Assembly (NCBI GenBank): GCA_003483645.1
Contig: DMYM01000434.1
Coordinates: forward strand, 1-14,668
Source of the DNA: Verrucomicrobiales bacterium
GTDB taxonomy: Bacteria; Verrucomicrobiota; Verrucomicrobiia; Verrucomicrobiales; Akkermansiaceae
DNA length: 14,668 nt
Direction: 5' to 3'
Shown: piece by piece, positions 1-6,812 of the stretch
Numbering within the stretch: position 1 is the first letter of the stretch
How the letters are laid out: every line of letters starts with the position of its first letter
The notes under the pieces: model-generated
Seen by the model: the letters and a program-made list of their open reading frames with translations, nothing else
Told to the model about the DNA's origin: nothing
Databases searched by the model: none
Program-made: the position numbers and the translations under genes

Positions 1-137
1 CGCATGGTGTTGGTCAGGGTCGCTGGATCCCGGAAGGATGGCTGCAGGAGACTGGTGGTAACGAAAAGCAATACGAGTAATCCGAAGATCACGAGGAGCT
101 TGGGGTTTTCCCTTATGATTTTCTTCAATGACTCCAT
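1..137 (-). CDS. Sugar ABC transporter permease, N-terminal fragment (RbsC-like)
   Basis: This is the start of the membrane permease of the importer encoded upstream on the same strand; the rest lies outside the window. The ATG is at 137-135, one base after the ATPase stop, with a strong ribosome binding site inside the ATPase gene. The 45 visible residues begin MESLKKIIRENPKLLVIFG. They show a short charged cytoplasmic start, then one hydrophobic helix (about residues 12-30, LLVIFGLLVLLFVTTSLL), then a segment ending ATLTNTMR. That last segment resembles the N..N..R stretch after the first helix of RbsC/BPD_transp_2 permeases. Family membership rests on this short piece and on operon order (binding protein, double ATPase, permease), which is the classic ribose/galactose-type arrangement. 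The substrate cannot be told from the fragment. Confidence 0.8.
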   Translation of the reverse strand, partial: MESLKKIIRENPKLLVIFGLLVLLFVTTSLLQPSFRDPATLTNTM

Positions 138-138
138 C

Positions 139-1650
139 CTATTCTCCTCCGGTGGCAAGTTGCATGATTCCCTCTTCTGAAAACTCCGGGTCATCCCGGG
201 AAACCTCTCCGGCGACCCGGCCCTCGTGCATCACGATCACCCGGTCCGAGATACGGAGAACTTCCTCCAGTTCACTCGAAATAGCGAGGACGGCCGCACC
301 CTCGGACGTCATTTGATCGATCACCTCGTAAATTTCGCTCTTGGAACCCACGTCGATGCCCCGGGTCGGCTCGTCGAGGAGAAAAATACGCGGCCGGAGC
401 GGCATCCACTTTGCCAGAACGACCTTCTGCTGGTTGCCTCCCGAAAGCATGGAGACCTGCTGCCTGATACTGGGGGTCTGGATGCGCAGGGACTCCCGGG
501 CCTCCTCTGCCCGCTTGTCGATCTGGCGATCCTTGACAAACCCGGCCTGCTGCCAGCGATTCATTCCTACCATCGCAACGTTATCCCGAATGGCAAGGTT
601 GAGGATGACTCCCTGTGCCTTGCGATCCTCGGGCACGAGGGCCAGCCCCGCCCGGATGGCGTCCTGCGGATGCTTGATTGAAACCGGTTGCCCATTCACC
701 CGGACCGCGCCGCCCAGCGAACGGTCGATTCCGAAAATGGCCCGTACTACCTCCGTACGACCCGCCCCTACCAGTCCGGCCATCCCTACCACCTCTCCGG
801 ACCGCAACTCGAAACTCACCGGCACATCCGGAAACCGTGCCACCCTCAGGTCTCGCACTTCCAGCAGGACTTCCCCAGTCTCCCCGCCGGCCTTTTCGTG
901 CACCACCAGTTTCCGTCCCACCATGAGGGATATGATGCGATCGCGGCTGATCTCCTCCCGGCCCAGTTCTCCGCTGTTCCTGCCATCCCTGAGCACAATA
1001 ACCCGGTCTGCAATCTCCTCTACTTCCGCCATCCGGTGAGAGATGAACACGATGCACATCCCCTCATCGCGGAGCTTCTTCACAAGACGGAAGAGCACGC
1101 GGGTCTCGTGGAGAGACAACGAGCTGGTGGGTTCATCCATGATGAGAATGCGCGCCTTCTGGGAAAGCGCCTTCGCGATCTCAACCATCTGGCGATGCCC
1201 GATGGAGAGGTCCCGCACCAGCGTGTCCGGAGCGATGTCGAGCTCAAGGTCTCCCAGTAGTTTCCGGGTGCGGGCCCGGATTTCGCGTTGATTGAAGAAT
1301 GGTCCCAGGATTCGCGGCTCACGCCCCAGGTAGACGTTGGCCCCGATATTGAGATTTTCCGCGAGGTTCAGTTCCTGATGGATGAAGGCGATCCCCAGGT
1401 TCTCGGCAGCCCGCACGTCGGGGATCTGGGTCAACTCCCCATCGATCACGACTTTGCCCTCGTTCGGCTGGTGAACACCGGCCAGGCACTTCATCAAGGT
1501 ACTCTTGCCCGCCCCGTTCTCCCCCATGACAGCCACGATCTCCCCTGCATGAAAAGAGGCACTCACCCCTTCAAGGGCAAGTACTCCCCCGAAGCGCTTG
1601 CTGATCGCGCGGGCCTCTAACAGTGGCTGAGAGTCCGGGTCCGCGGCCAC
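139..1650 (-). CDS. Sugar ABC transporter ATP-binding protein (RbsA/MglA-like, two nucleotide-binding domains)
   Basis: Cytoplasmic ATPase that powers a carbohydrate importer. The 503 residues match the usual length of RbsA/MglA/XylG proteins with fused duplicate cassettes. Domain 1 has Walker A GENGAGKST (43-51), signature LSIGH (149-152; the family usually has LSIGQ or LSGGQ), and Walker B ILIMDE (168-173). Domain 2 has the degenerate Walker A GLVGAGRT (292-299) typical of the second half of this family, signature LSGGNQQK (402-409), and Walker B IFLLDEPTRGIDVG (from 422). So, as in RbsA, one of the two ATP sites is probably weak. The start is GTG at 1650, two bases beyond the end of the binding-protein stop codon region (1656-1654). 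The stop TAG (141-139) is one base before the permease ATG. This tight packing shows a single operon. The substrate is unknown; a pentose or other monosaccharide is a family-level guess. Confidence 0.95.
   Translation of the reverse strand: MAADPDSQPLLEARAISKRFGGVLALEGVSASFHAGEIVAVMGENGAGKSTLMKCLAGVHQPNEGKVVIDGELTQIPDVRAAENLGIAFIHQELNLAENLNIGANVYLGREPRILGPFFNQREIRARTRKLLGDLELDIAPDTLVRDLSIGHRQMVEIAKALSQKARILIMDEPTSSLSLHETRVLFRLVKKLRDEGMCIVFISHRMAEVEEIADRVIVLRDGRNSGELGREEISRDRIISLMVGRKLVVHEKAGGETGEVLLEVRDLRVARFPDVPVSFELRSGEVVGMAGLVGAGRTEVVRAIFGIDRSLGGAVRVNGQPVSIKHPQDAIRAGLALVPEDRKAQGVILNLAIRDNVAMVGMNRWQQAGFVKDRQIDKRAEEARESLRIQTPSIRQQVSMLSGGNQQKVVLAKWMPLRPRIFLLDEPTRGIDVGSKSEIYEVIDQMTSEGAAVLAISSELEEVLRISDRVIVMHEGRVAGEVSRDDPEFSEEGIMQLATGGE
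144..150 (-). promoter_or_regulatory. Shine-Dalgarno of the permease gene
   Basis: The minus strand reads GGAGGAG six bases before the permease ATG at 137. It lies inside the last codons of the ATPase gene, so translation of the two genes is probably coupled. It is the only clear Shine-Dalgarno sequence I found in the window; most other starts have none, which makes their start calls less certain. Confidence 0.75.
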
Positions 1651-1653
1651 CTC

Positions 1654-2697
1654 TTACTTGGCGGGTTTGCCTGCGAGTTCATCGAGCAACCCGTCGCGGC
1701 GCTGGATCGAGTTGAGTTGGTCAATCTTGCCCACATAGAGCATGACCTTTCCTCCCTCGGGCATGGATTTCTTGATCAGTTTCCCAAGCTCGCGCCCGGC
1801 CTGGTAGTTCTCCGTCCCCAGGAAAAAGAGGCGCTTCGAATCCGGAGCGTCGCTGTCGTGCGTGATGAGCGGCAGCTGATCAGCCGTGTTGTTGATCATC
1901 TCGGTCTGGTTCTCAGGATTGAGAACGCTGATCGCAATCCCCTTGCACTCTCCCTTGTTGAGGATGTTCTCCACGATCTTCTTCTGCCCGGCGATGTCGC
2001 CCGCGCTGTTCATCTGGAATTCTACTGCAACTCCAAACTCCTTGGCGGCAACATAACATCCGGCCTCGGCATGACTCCAGAAGGGGTCCGCCACGTTTGT
2101 GATGAAGGCGAACTTGGGAGCATCCGCAGGGGCTTCGGCACCCTTGGCTGCTTCGCCGGCTGCCAACCGATCCAACACGGTCTTGCGGAATTCCTCCACG
2201 TTATCCTTCACGATCGTCCGGATCGCCACCGGAATGTTCTTCCCTTCGTTGAGCTCAGGCATCTTGCCATTCACTACGATGTCCTTAAGGTATCTGATGG
2301 AATCATACCCAAATAGATAGGGATCCTGCACGATCGTACCCTCGCAGTGCCCCCCCTTGATAGCGTCCAGAGCCACCGGGTCCTCGTCGAAGGAGAACAC
2401 CTTCACCTTGCCCAGCTTATCAGCATCCTTGAGAGCCTCGAGACACTGGGGCGCATTGTAGGCCCAGAGGCCGACCATGGCGTCGACTTCGGGATACTTG
2501 CCGAGGGTATTCTCCGCGTTCTTCTTGGCCAGGGAACGGTCTCCGTTATCGGTCTGGACCTCGTCAAGGATGGTGAATTTGCCGAAGGTTTTCCCCTTGA
2601 GGGAATCCTCGGCATCCTTGCCCTTGCCCCCGCAACCGGTCAGCGCCACACATCCCACACTGACAATCCCGAGAACCAGTCCTTTTGCTGCTTTCAT
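1654..2697 (-). CDS. Sugar-binding lipoprotein of the ABC importer, RbsB-type fold in apparently circularly permuted order
   Basis: Extracytoplasmic ligand-binding lipoprotein for the importer. The start ATG at 2697 was chosen because it gives a compact lipoprotein signal with lipobox LTGC (Cys22). ATG 2706 is also possible; the frame stays open to ATG 2775, but that would put a 47-residue stretch before the Cys. The protein has 347 residues.

Residues 38-178 align with the second half of E. coli RbsB: FTILDEVQTDN like FNVLASQPADF, then WAYNAPQCLEAL, FSFDEDP, and TIVQDPYLFGYDS. Residues 195-347 align with the first half: KFAFITNVADPFW like TIALVVSTLNNPFF, SVLNPEN like LINPTDS, ITHDSD, and QRRDGLLDEL. 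The halves are swapped and joined by an Ala/Glu/Gly/Pro linker (179-194). RbsB ligand contacts seem kept: Asn81, Asp104 and Gln124 (RbsB N190, D215, Q235), Phe206, Asp281 (D89), and Arg333 (R141). The ligand is unknown. The stop is 3 bp before the ATPase GTG. Confidence 0.92.
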   Translation of the reverse strand: MKAAKGLVLGIVSVGCVALTGCGGKGKDAEDSLKGKTFGKFTILDEVQTDNGDRSLAKKNAENTLGKYPEVDAMVGLWAYNAPQCLEALKDADKLGKVKVFSFDEDPVALDAIKGGHCEGTIVQDPYLFGYDSIRYLKDIVVNGKMPELNEGKNIPVAIRTIVKDNVEEFRKTVLDRLAAGEAAKGAEAPADAPKFAFITNVADPFWSHAEAGCYVAAKEFGVAVEFQMNSAGDIAGQKKIVENILNKGECKGIAISVLNPENQTEMINNTADQLPLITHDSDAPDSKRLFFLGTENYQAGRELGKLIKKSMPEGGKVMLYVGKIDQLNSIQRRDGLLDELAGKPAK

Positions 2698-2900
2698 GAG
2701 AGCCATGCAAGGAAAGCCCCGGGAAACTGTCCAGCAGAATTGCGCTTCCGGAAGGGTCTTTAAGCCTTCCCTCATCTTGGAATCATCAAAAACACCCGGA
2801 ATCGAACAGCAGGCCTGACGCTCAACTCTTAAGCGTCATGGATTCTCACAGGACCCGAAAGACCTCTTCGCCATGGCCGGCGGGGGATTTGCCGCCCATG
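2698..2900 (-). other. Leader/intergenic region between the haem-propeller gene and the ABC importer operon
   Basis: These 203 bases hold no convincing gene. They should carry the promoter of the importer operon, but I see no good sigma70 pair; TTGATG followed by GCTTAAAG on the minus strand is a weak candidate. Close to the upstream end is a short hairpin (GGCGG at 2896-2892 with CCGCC at 2883-2879, minus strand, 8-nt loop), 4 bases after the stop of the haem-propeller gene. It lacks a T-run, so it is at best a poor terminator. The inverted repeat at 2816-2838 is listed separately. The minus strand also contains GTTCGATTCC (2807-2798), which resembles a tRNA T-loop, but no stem forms around it. 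Confidence 0.5.
2816..2838. repeat. Perfect inverted repeat, possible operator or RNA hairpin
   Basis: TGACGCT (2816-2822) and AGCGTCA (2832-2838) are perfect inverted copies with a 9-base spacer. It sits about 120 bp upstream of the binding-lipoprotein start. It could be a regulator binding site for the sugar operon or a hairpin in the transcript. No T-run follows on either strand, so an intrinsic terminator is unlikely. Confidence 0.45.
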
Positions 2901-5900
2901 CTACTTTCTCACCAGAAAGGCGAGAAGATCCCGCAATTCGTCTTCGTTGAGGGTGTTAATCAACCCGGCAGGCATGGGCGACACTTCCGACGGTTTGATG
3001 CTCTCCACCTCTGCACGCCTGAGCTGCTCCGTCTGGGAGAAATCATAGGCGTTGCTGACGAGGGTGATCACGCCCCCCTTCTCCTCCACCACCCGTCCCC
3101 AGGCCGAGGACCCATCCTTCTTGGTGATCACGCTGAATTGGTACTGATCGGAAACCACCTTGTTGGGTTCAAGCAAGGCCTCCGCAAGATCAGCGAGCGT
3201 GAAGCGACCTCCCAGGGCCGAAAGATCGGGACCCGCCGATCCACCTTCTCCGCCCACGCGATGACAGGCGAAACACAGCGTTGCCTTGAACATTATTCCC
3301 CCATTTTCCAAGTCGGCCTGGGAAAGATCTTTCCCGATCCGAACCACCTCGGCCGCCGTGTAGTTCTTACCGGGACCGGCAGGAGTGGGGAGGCCGTCAA
3401 AGAGGCTCTTCGGCTGGGGCAGGTTCCAGGACGCAATGACCTTGCGTTCGTCCTCCATGGCATTCCTGAGCATGTCGTCCCTCATACGCTGAAGGAACTT
3501 CCGATAGCTGTTACCACCGCTCCGGAGCTGGATTCCGGAGTACCACTCCATGATCTGGCGACGTTGTCCCTCGGTCCAGGGGCCCTTCACGACACGCAGA
3601 CAAAAGGCGTAGTGAATGTTCTGGGCCGGGGGCGAGTTGCGCAGCATGCCAAGAACCGTCCGTCCATAGCCGGAATTGCGCGAAGCAAGCTCAGCCCAAT
3701 CAGGCCACTTCGTATCCTTGCGGGCGGCCATCAACTTGAGCGTGCGATCGACGATCTTCGGGGCCTGCAGGAAGCACAGCACGCGACAAAGTTCGGCATC
3801 CAACTCGTCATCACCAGAAGGATAGGCCGCATCAAGAGCTGCAATACTGTTCTTCCACTCCTCTTCACCCGGAGCACCCAGACGGGCGAAGGTCAGCGCG
3901 TAGGCCCGCAGGAGTGCCAACTGCTCCTGCTTGGACAGGTCACCCCACTCGAGTTTGCCCAGCCAGCTCAGAGCCGTTCCCCGGTCCTCGGTTTTCCCCT
4001 GCCGCGCCAGCGCGATGGCGGCATCGATCAACTGCCAGGTGTTGGCACCTTTCCTGATCGCCTTCTTGAGTTCGTCCATGGGGCGCCGCTCAGCCTCGAT
4101 TCGGCCCAGGAAACGTGTGAAGCGATCTGAAGAGCCCATCGTTTCGTAGATCTTTCCGTAGGGAGCCTCAAGCAACTCCTGCGACAGCTCGGGAAGCGGC
4201 GAACCGGCCGAATCACGCTTGATCGGGGCCGTGCTCTCGGATCCGGTGTAAGTGACCCGCCAGAGGGCAGAGGCGGTCCGGCGGCCACCCGTCATGAAAT
4301 ACATCGAGCCATCCTTCCCGAACCCGGCATCGGTCAGCGGCAACCCGGGACCCGCCACGAATTCTTCCTTGGTTCCCCGGTAACTGGAACCATCCTGTTC
4401 CAGGTGTACGGCATGGATGGTCGCAAAGGTCCAGTCCAAGAAGTAGATCGCCCGCTGGTAGCTGGCCGGGAACTTTCCCCCTAATCCCGAAAGCGCGCCC
4501 GTCGGCGAACCCGGTCCGATATCCACCACGGGCGACAGGCTATCCTCGTAGTAAACCGGCCACTTGCCCGTTCCATTGCGCCAACCCCACTCCGCGCCCG
4601 GTAGCACGTGACAAATGCGCGTGGGACGATACCAGGGCATCCCAAGATCCCATTCCATGTCGGCATCGTAGGCAAACAGGTCACCATGCTCGTTGAAGGC
4701 CAGGTCAAAGGGATTCCGGAAGCCATTGCTCACCATCTCCCATCGCGTCCCGTCCGGCCGGAAACGCAGGACTGCCCCGCCTGGCGCCATCGTGCCCCCT
4801 GCGTGACCGTTACCGTCAGGATTACGGGGCAAAAGGTGATCCTCCCCCCAGTTCCGAGGCATCCAGTAGTGATCCATCGCGGGCGGATTGGCATGGTTGC
4901 CGTGGATGAAGTAGATCCACTCACCGTCTGGGGAAGGAACCATCGAGTGCAGTCCGTGTTCCCCGCCTCCTCCGAATTCCTTCAGCAGCTCAATCCTGTC
5001 GAGATTCGCATCACCGTCCGAATCAGTCACCCTGTAGACCCCGTTCTTCTTGCCACCGTGAGCTCGCTCATTCACCGCGACATAAAGCGCCCCCCGGTGC
5101 CAGAGCAGGCCATGAGCCCCCCCGATCGCAAGACCGTCCAGCGGTTCCGCCACGGTGGTGGCATCCTCGTCGCCGATCGCCGGCGGTTTGAGGCCATACA
5201 GTCCACCATACTGGTCACACACGATGAGGCGTCCATCCGGACGCACTGCCATGGCAACCCATGACCCCTGAGATTTTGGAACAGTATAGAGCTTCTCCAG
5301 CTTGAAGTCCTTTGCGACCTTGTACTGGTCTGTCCGATCCTCGGGAGATTGAGGCTGTCCGGCTACAAGTGGTGCCCCTCCACCCAGAATCGGCCCCCAG
5401 GGATTCATCCCCATCCTCCCGTGCACCTTCGGCTTGCTCCACCTCGAGTCATTGAAGCCTGCTTCCTGCCAGCTCTTCTCTTCCTTGGGAGAAAGCCTCC
5501 AGCTGTCATCGGTAACAACCTGGACTTTTTCTCCCTTCGCCGTGGTGATCTCAAGAGAGGCGGCCAATCCCGCAACACCGCCCGCATTGCGTCCGCGGAT
5601 GGCGATCACGTTTTCGCCATTCTTCACGTCCTTGCGAATCTCGAACTGTCCCGGATTCGCCCAGTTGTCACCCTTGCCGACCAGCTTCCCGTTGATCCAG
5701 GCCTCATAGTGATTGTCGCAAGTAACACTGAGCACGGCTGCCTTCCTTCCACCCTTCAGCTCAAAGGTTTTTCGGAAGTAGACCACTTCCGCGTTGGGGC
5801 GATCACCCAACTCGCTCCAGATCCAGGAAGAGCGCACAGGCTTCACCCTTTTCTTACGGGAATTACCGGCAGGCTTCTTGTCGGCCCCGTTGGTATCTCT

Positions 5901-6050
5901 GATCAGAAAATCTCCTGCCACTTTCCAAGGCCTGGGATTTCCCTTCCTGCCGGAAATGTCTTTTGCGCCGGGGCTTTTCTGCTCCTTCTGGGGAGAGGCC
6001 GCCATCGGCATTCCGAGGAGCACGGAGAGGAACAAGAGGCTGTATTTCAC
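2901..6050 (-). CDS. Secreted PVC-type dehydrogenase-like protein: ligand-binding domain, beta-propeller, helical region, C-terminal haem c domain
   Basis: A 1049-residue exported protein, probably periplasmic or surface redox. A signal peptide (about 1-18, cut near MAAS) is followed by a Lys/Pro-rich stretch. Residues about 76-215 form a galactose-binding-like beta-sandwich (YFRKTFEL, NHYEAWINGKLVG, NVIAIRGRN, DDSWR). Residues about 245-625 form a sorbosone/glucose-dehydrogenase-type propeller with the marks of the PVC 'membrane-bound dehydrogenase' family: GGEHGLHSMVPSPDG (from 362), FRNPFDLAFNEHGDLFAYDADMEWD (from 444, in pieces), PWYRPTR, GAEWGWR, IGPGSPTG. A DSDGDANLD loop (343-351) looks calcium-binding. 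Residues about 640-900 are helical, HEAT-like. The C-terminus is the Pirellula/Verrucomicrobium haem domain with CFACH (926-930) and a likely axial Met1026 in SPMPAGL.

The start is GTG 6050; no clear Shine-Dalgarno. It lies 71 bp after the rhomboid gene and 203 bp before the sugar importer. The substrate is unknown; sugar oxidation is inferred from the propeller family. Confidence 0.9.
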   Translation of the reverse strand: MKYSLLFLSVLLGMPMAASPQKEQKSPGAKDISGRKGNPRPWKVAGDFLIRDTNGADKKPAGNSRKKRVKPVRSSWIWSELGDRPNAEVVYFRKTFELKGGRKAAVLSVTCDNHYEAWINGKLVGKGDNWANPGQFEIRKDVKNGENVIAIRGRNAGGVAGLAASLEITTAKGEKVQVVTDDSWRLSPKEEKSWQEAGFNDSRWSKPKVHGRMGMNPWGPILGGGAPLVAGQPQSPEDRTDQYKVAKDFKLEKLYTVPKSQGSWVAMAVRPDGRLIVCDQYGGLYGLKPPAIGDEDATTVAEPLDGLAIGGAHGLLWHRGALYVAVNERAHGGKKNGVYRVTDSDGDANLDRIELLKEFGGGGEHGLHSMVPSPDGEWIYFIHGNHANPPAMDHYWMPRNWGEDHLLPRNPDGNGHAGGTMAPGGAVLRFRPDGTRWEMVSNGFRNPFDLAFNEHGDLFAYDADMEWDLGMPWYRPTRICHVLPGAEWGWRNGTGKWPVYYEDSLSPVVDIGPGSPTGALSGLGGKFPASYQRAIYFLDWTFATIHAVHLEQDGSSYRGTKEEFVAGPGLPLTDAGFGKDGSMYFMTGGRRTASALWRVTYTGSESTAPIKRDSAGSPLPELSQELLEAPYGKIYETMGSSDRFTRFLGRIEAERRPMDELKKAIRKGANTWQLIDAAIALARQGKTEDRGTALSWLGKLEWGDLSKQEQLALLRAYALTFARLGAPGEEEWKNSIAALDAAYPSGDDELDAELCRVLCFLQAPKIVDRTLKLMAARKDTKWPDWAELASRNSGYGRTVLGMLRNSPPAQNIHYAFCLRVVKGPWTEGQRRQIMEWYSGIQLRSGGNSYRKFLQRMRDDMLRNAMEDERKVIASWNLPQPKSLFDGLPTPAGPGKNYTAAEVVRIGKDLSQADLENGGIMFKATLCFACHRVGGEGGSAGPDLSALGGRFTLADLAEALLEPNKVVSDQYQFSVITKKDGSSAWGRVVEEKGGVITLVSNAYDFSQTEQLRRAEVESIKPSEVSPMPAGLINTLNEDELRDLLAFLVRK

Positions 6051-6121
6051 GATAACCCATTACGGGCCACCAGCCTGAGGCTTAGCAAGGATCAAAACCA
6101 ATCCCCATCCGGCCGGCATCG

Positions 6122-6700
6122 CTACGCATGACGCTGGCCCAGCCACACCCCACCCAGCAACCCGGCCAGGTGAGCCTCCCACGAAATGTGATCTCCCTCC
6201 GGGAAAATTCCCCCGATCATCCCTCCGTAGGCCACCGCCACCACGATGCCCACCACCGCCCACACCAGTCGCCGCCCCCAGATCGCCCGGGCCATGATGT
6301 AACCAAAGTAGGCGTAAATCAGCCCGCTGGCCCCGATGTGGTTCGTGCCCTTTTCGGCAATTAACCAGGTTCCCAGTCCGCTGATCAACACGAGGATGAG
6401 AGTGGTGGAGGCAAACCGGCGGCTTTCCGCCAGGATCACGATCACGCCCAGTCCGAGCAGGGCGACGGTGTTGGCCATAAGGTGTCCCCAGCCACTGTGC
6501 AGCAAGGGCATGAGAATGACTCCGAGGAGCCCGATGGGTTCGCGCGGCCTGACTCCATATTTTGTGAAATTCAGGTCCGTGTTCCAGTCAACCAGTCCGA
6601 TGATCCATGCAATGGCGATAAAGCCTGCGAGGAGCCCGAGACCGGGATGTCCCCTCCTTCCCCGGCCACCCGTTCGGACCTCAACTTTTCGTGTAGTCAT
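6122..6700 (-). CDS. Rhomboid-family intramembrane serine protease
   Basis: A multi-pass inner-membrane protein of 192 residues that should cut substrate proteins within the membrane. The rhomboid signature is complete: HSGWGHLMAN (H68, H73, N77) in the second helix, the nucleophile motif GASG (123-126, Ser125), and the catalytic His177 in SWEAHLAGLLGG. Hydrophobic helices lie near 22-38, 56-66, 74-91, 97-114, 124-140, 145-165 and 175-188. A basic N-terminus (TTRKVEVRTGGRGRRG) precedes the first helix.

I chose ATG 6700. The frame stays open to 6841, but that extension would overlap the divergent gluQRS gene and would encode the intergenic repeats, so it looks non-coding. Downstream, 71 bp separate its stop from the haem-propeller gene; the two may be cotranscribed. 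Natural substrates cannot be inferred. Confidence 0.93.
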   Translation of the reverse strand: MTTRKVEVRTGGRGRRGHPGLGLLAGFIAIAWIIGLVDWNTDLNFTKYGVRPREPIGLLGVILMPLLHSGWGHLMANTVALLGLGVIVILAESRRFASTTLILVLISGLGTWLIAEKGTNHIGASGLIYAYFGYIMARAIWGRRLVWAVVGIVVAVAYGGMIGGIFPEGDHISWEAHLAGLLGGVWLGQRHA

Positions 6701-6774
6701 CGGTGAATCTGAAAATCCAGGTGCAGGTCCCGGATGATCGCACCTGCCGCAGCCATTATGACCGGATAAAGCAC

Positions 6775-6806
6775 AACTTGAAACCTCCAACTTGAACCCT
6801 GAGACT
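6775..6806. repeat. Two tandem-like copies of the short intergenic repeat AACTTGAA..CCT
   Basis: Between the divergent rhomboid and gluQRS genes, AACTTGAAACCTCC (6775-6788) is followed at once by AACTTGAACCCTGAGACT (6789-6806), which ends 6 bases before the gluQRS ATG. A third copy lies at 7674-7691. Similar CTTGAAAC/CCTGAAAC repeats are, as I recall, common between genes of verrucomicrobia; this is memory, not a search. Confidence 0.6.
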
Positions 6807-6812
6807 TTTCCC

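Noticed and set aside
2798..2838. tRNA remnant or attachment site in the importer leader
   Set aside because: GTTCGATTCC on the minus strand looks like a T-loop, and a stem-loop lies next to it, but no T-stem pairs, the loop of the neighbouring stem has 9 bases, and no integrase is near.
2838..4130. A 430-codon plus-strand open frame opposite the haem/propeller gene
   Set aside because: The opposite strand has clear domains and a CFACH haem motif over the same bases; the plus frame shows no recognisable motif and arises from GC-rich codon use. The same holds for plus frames at 4608-5264 and 5349-6131.
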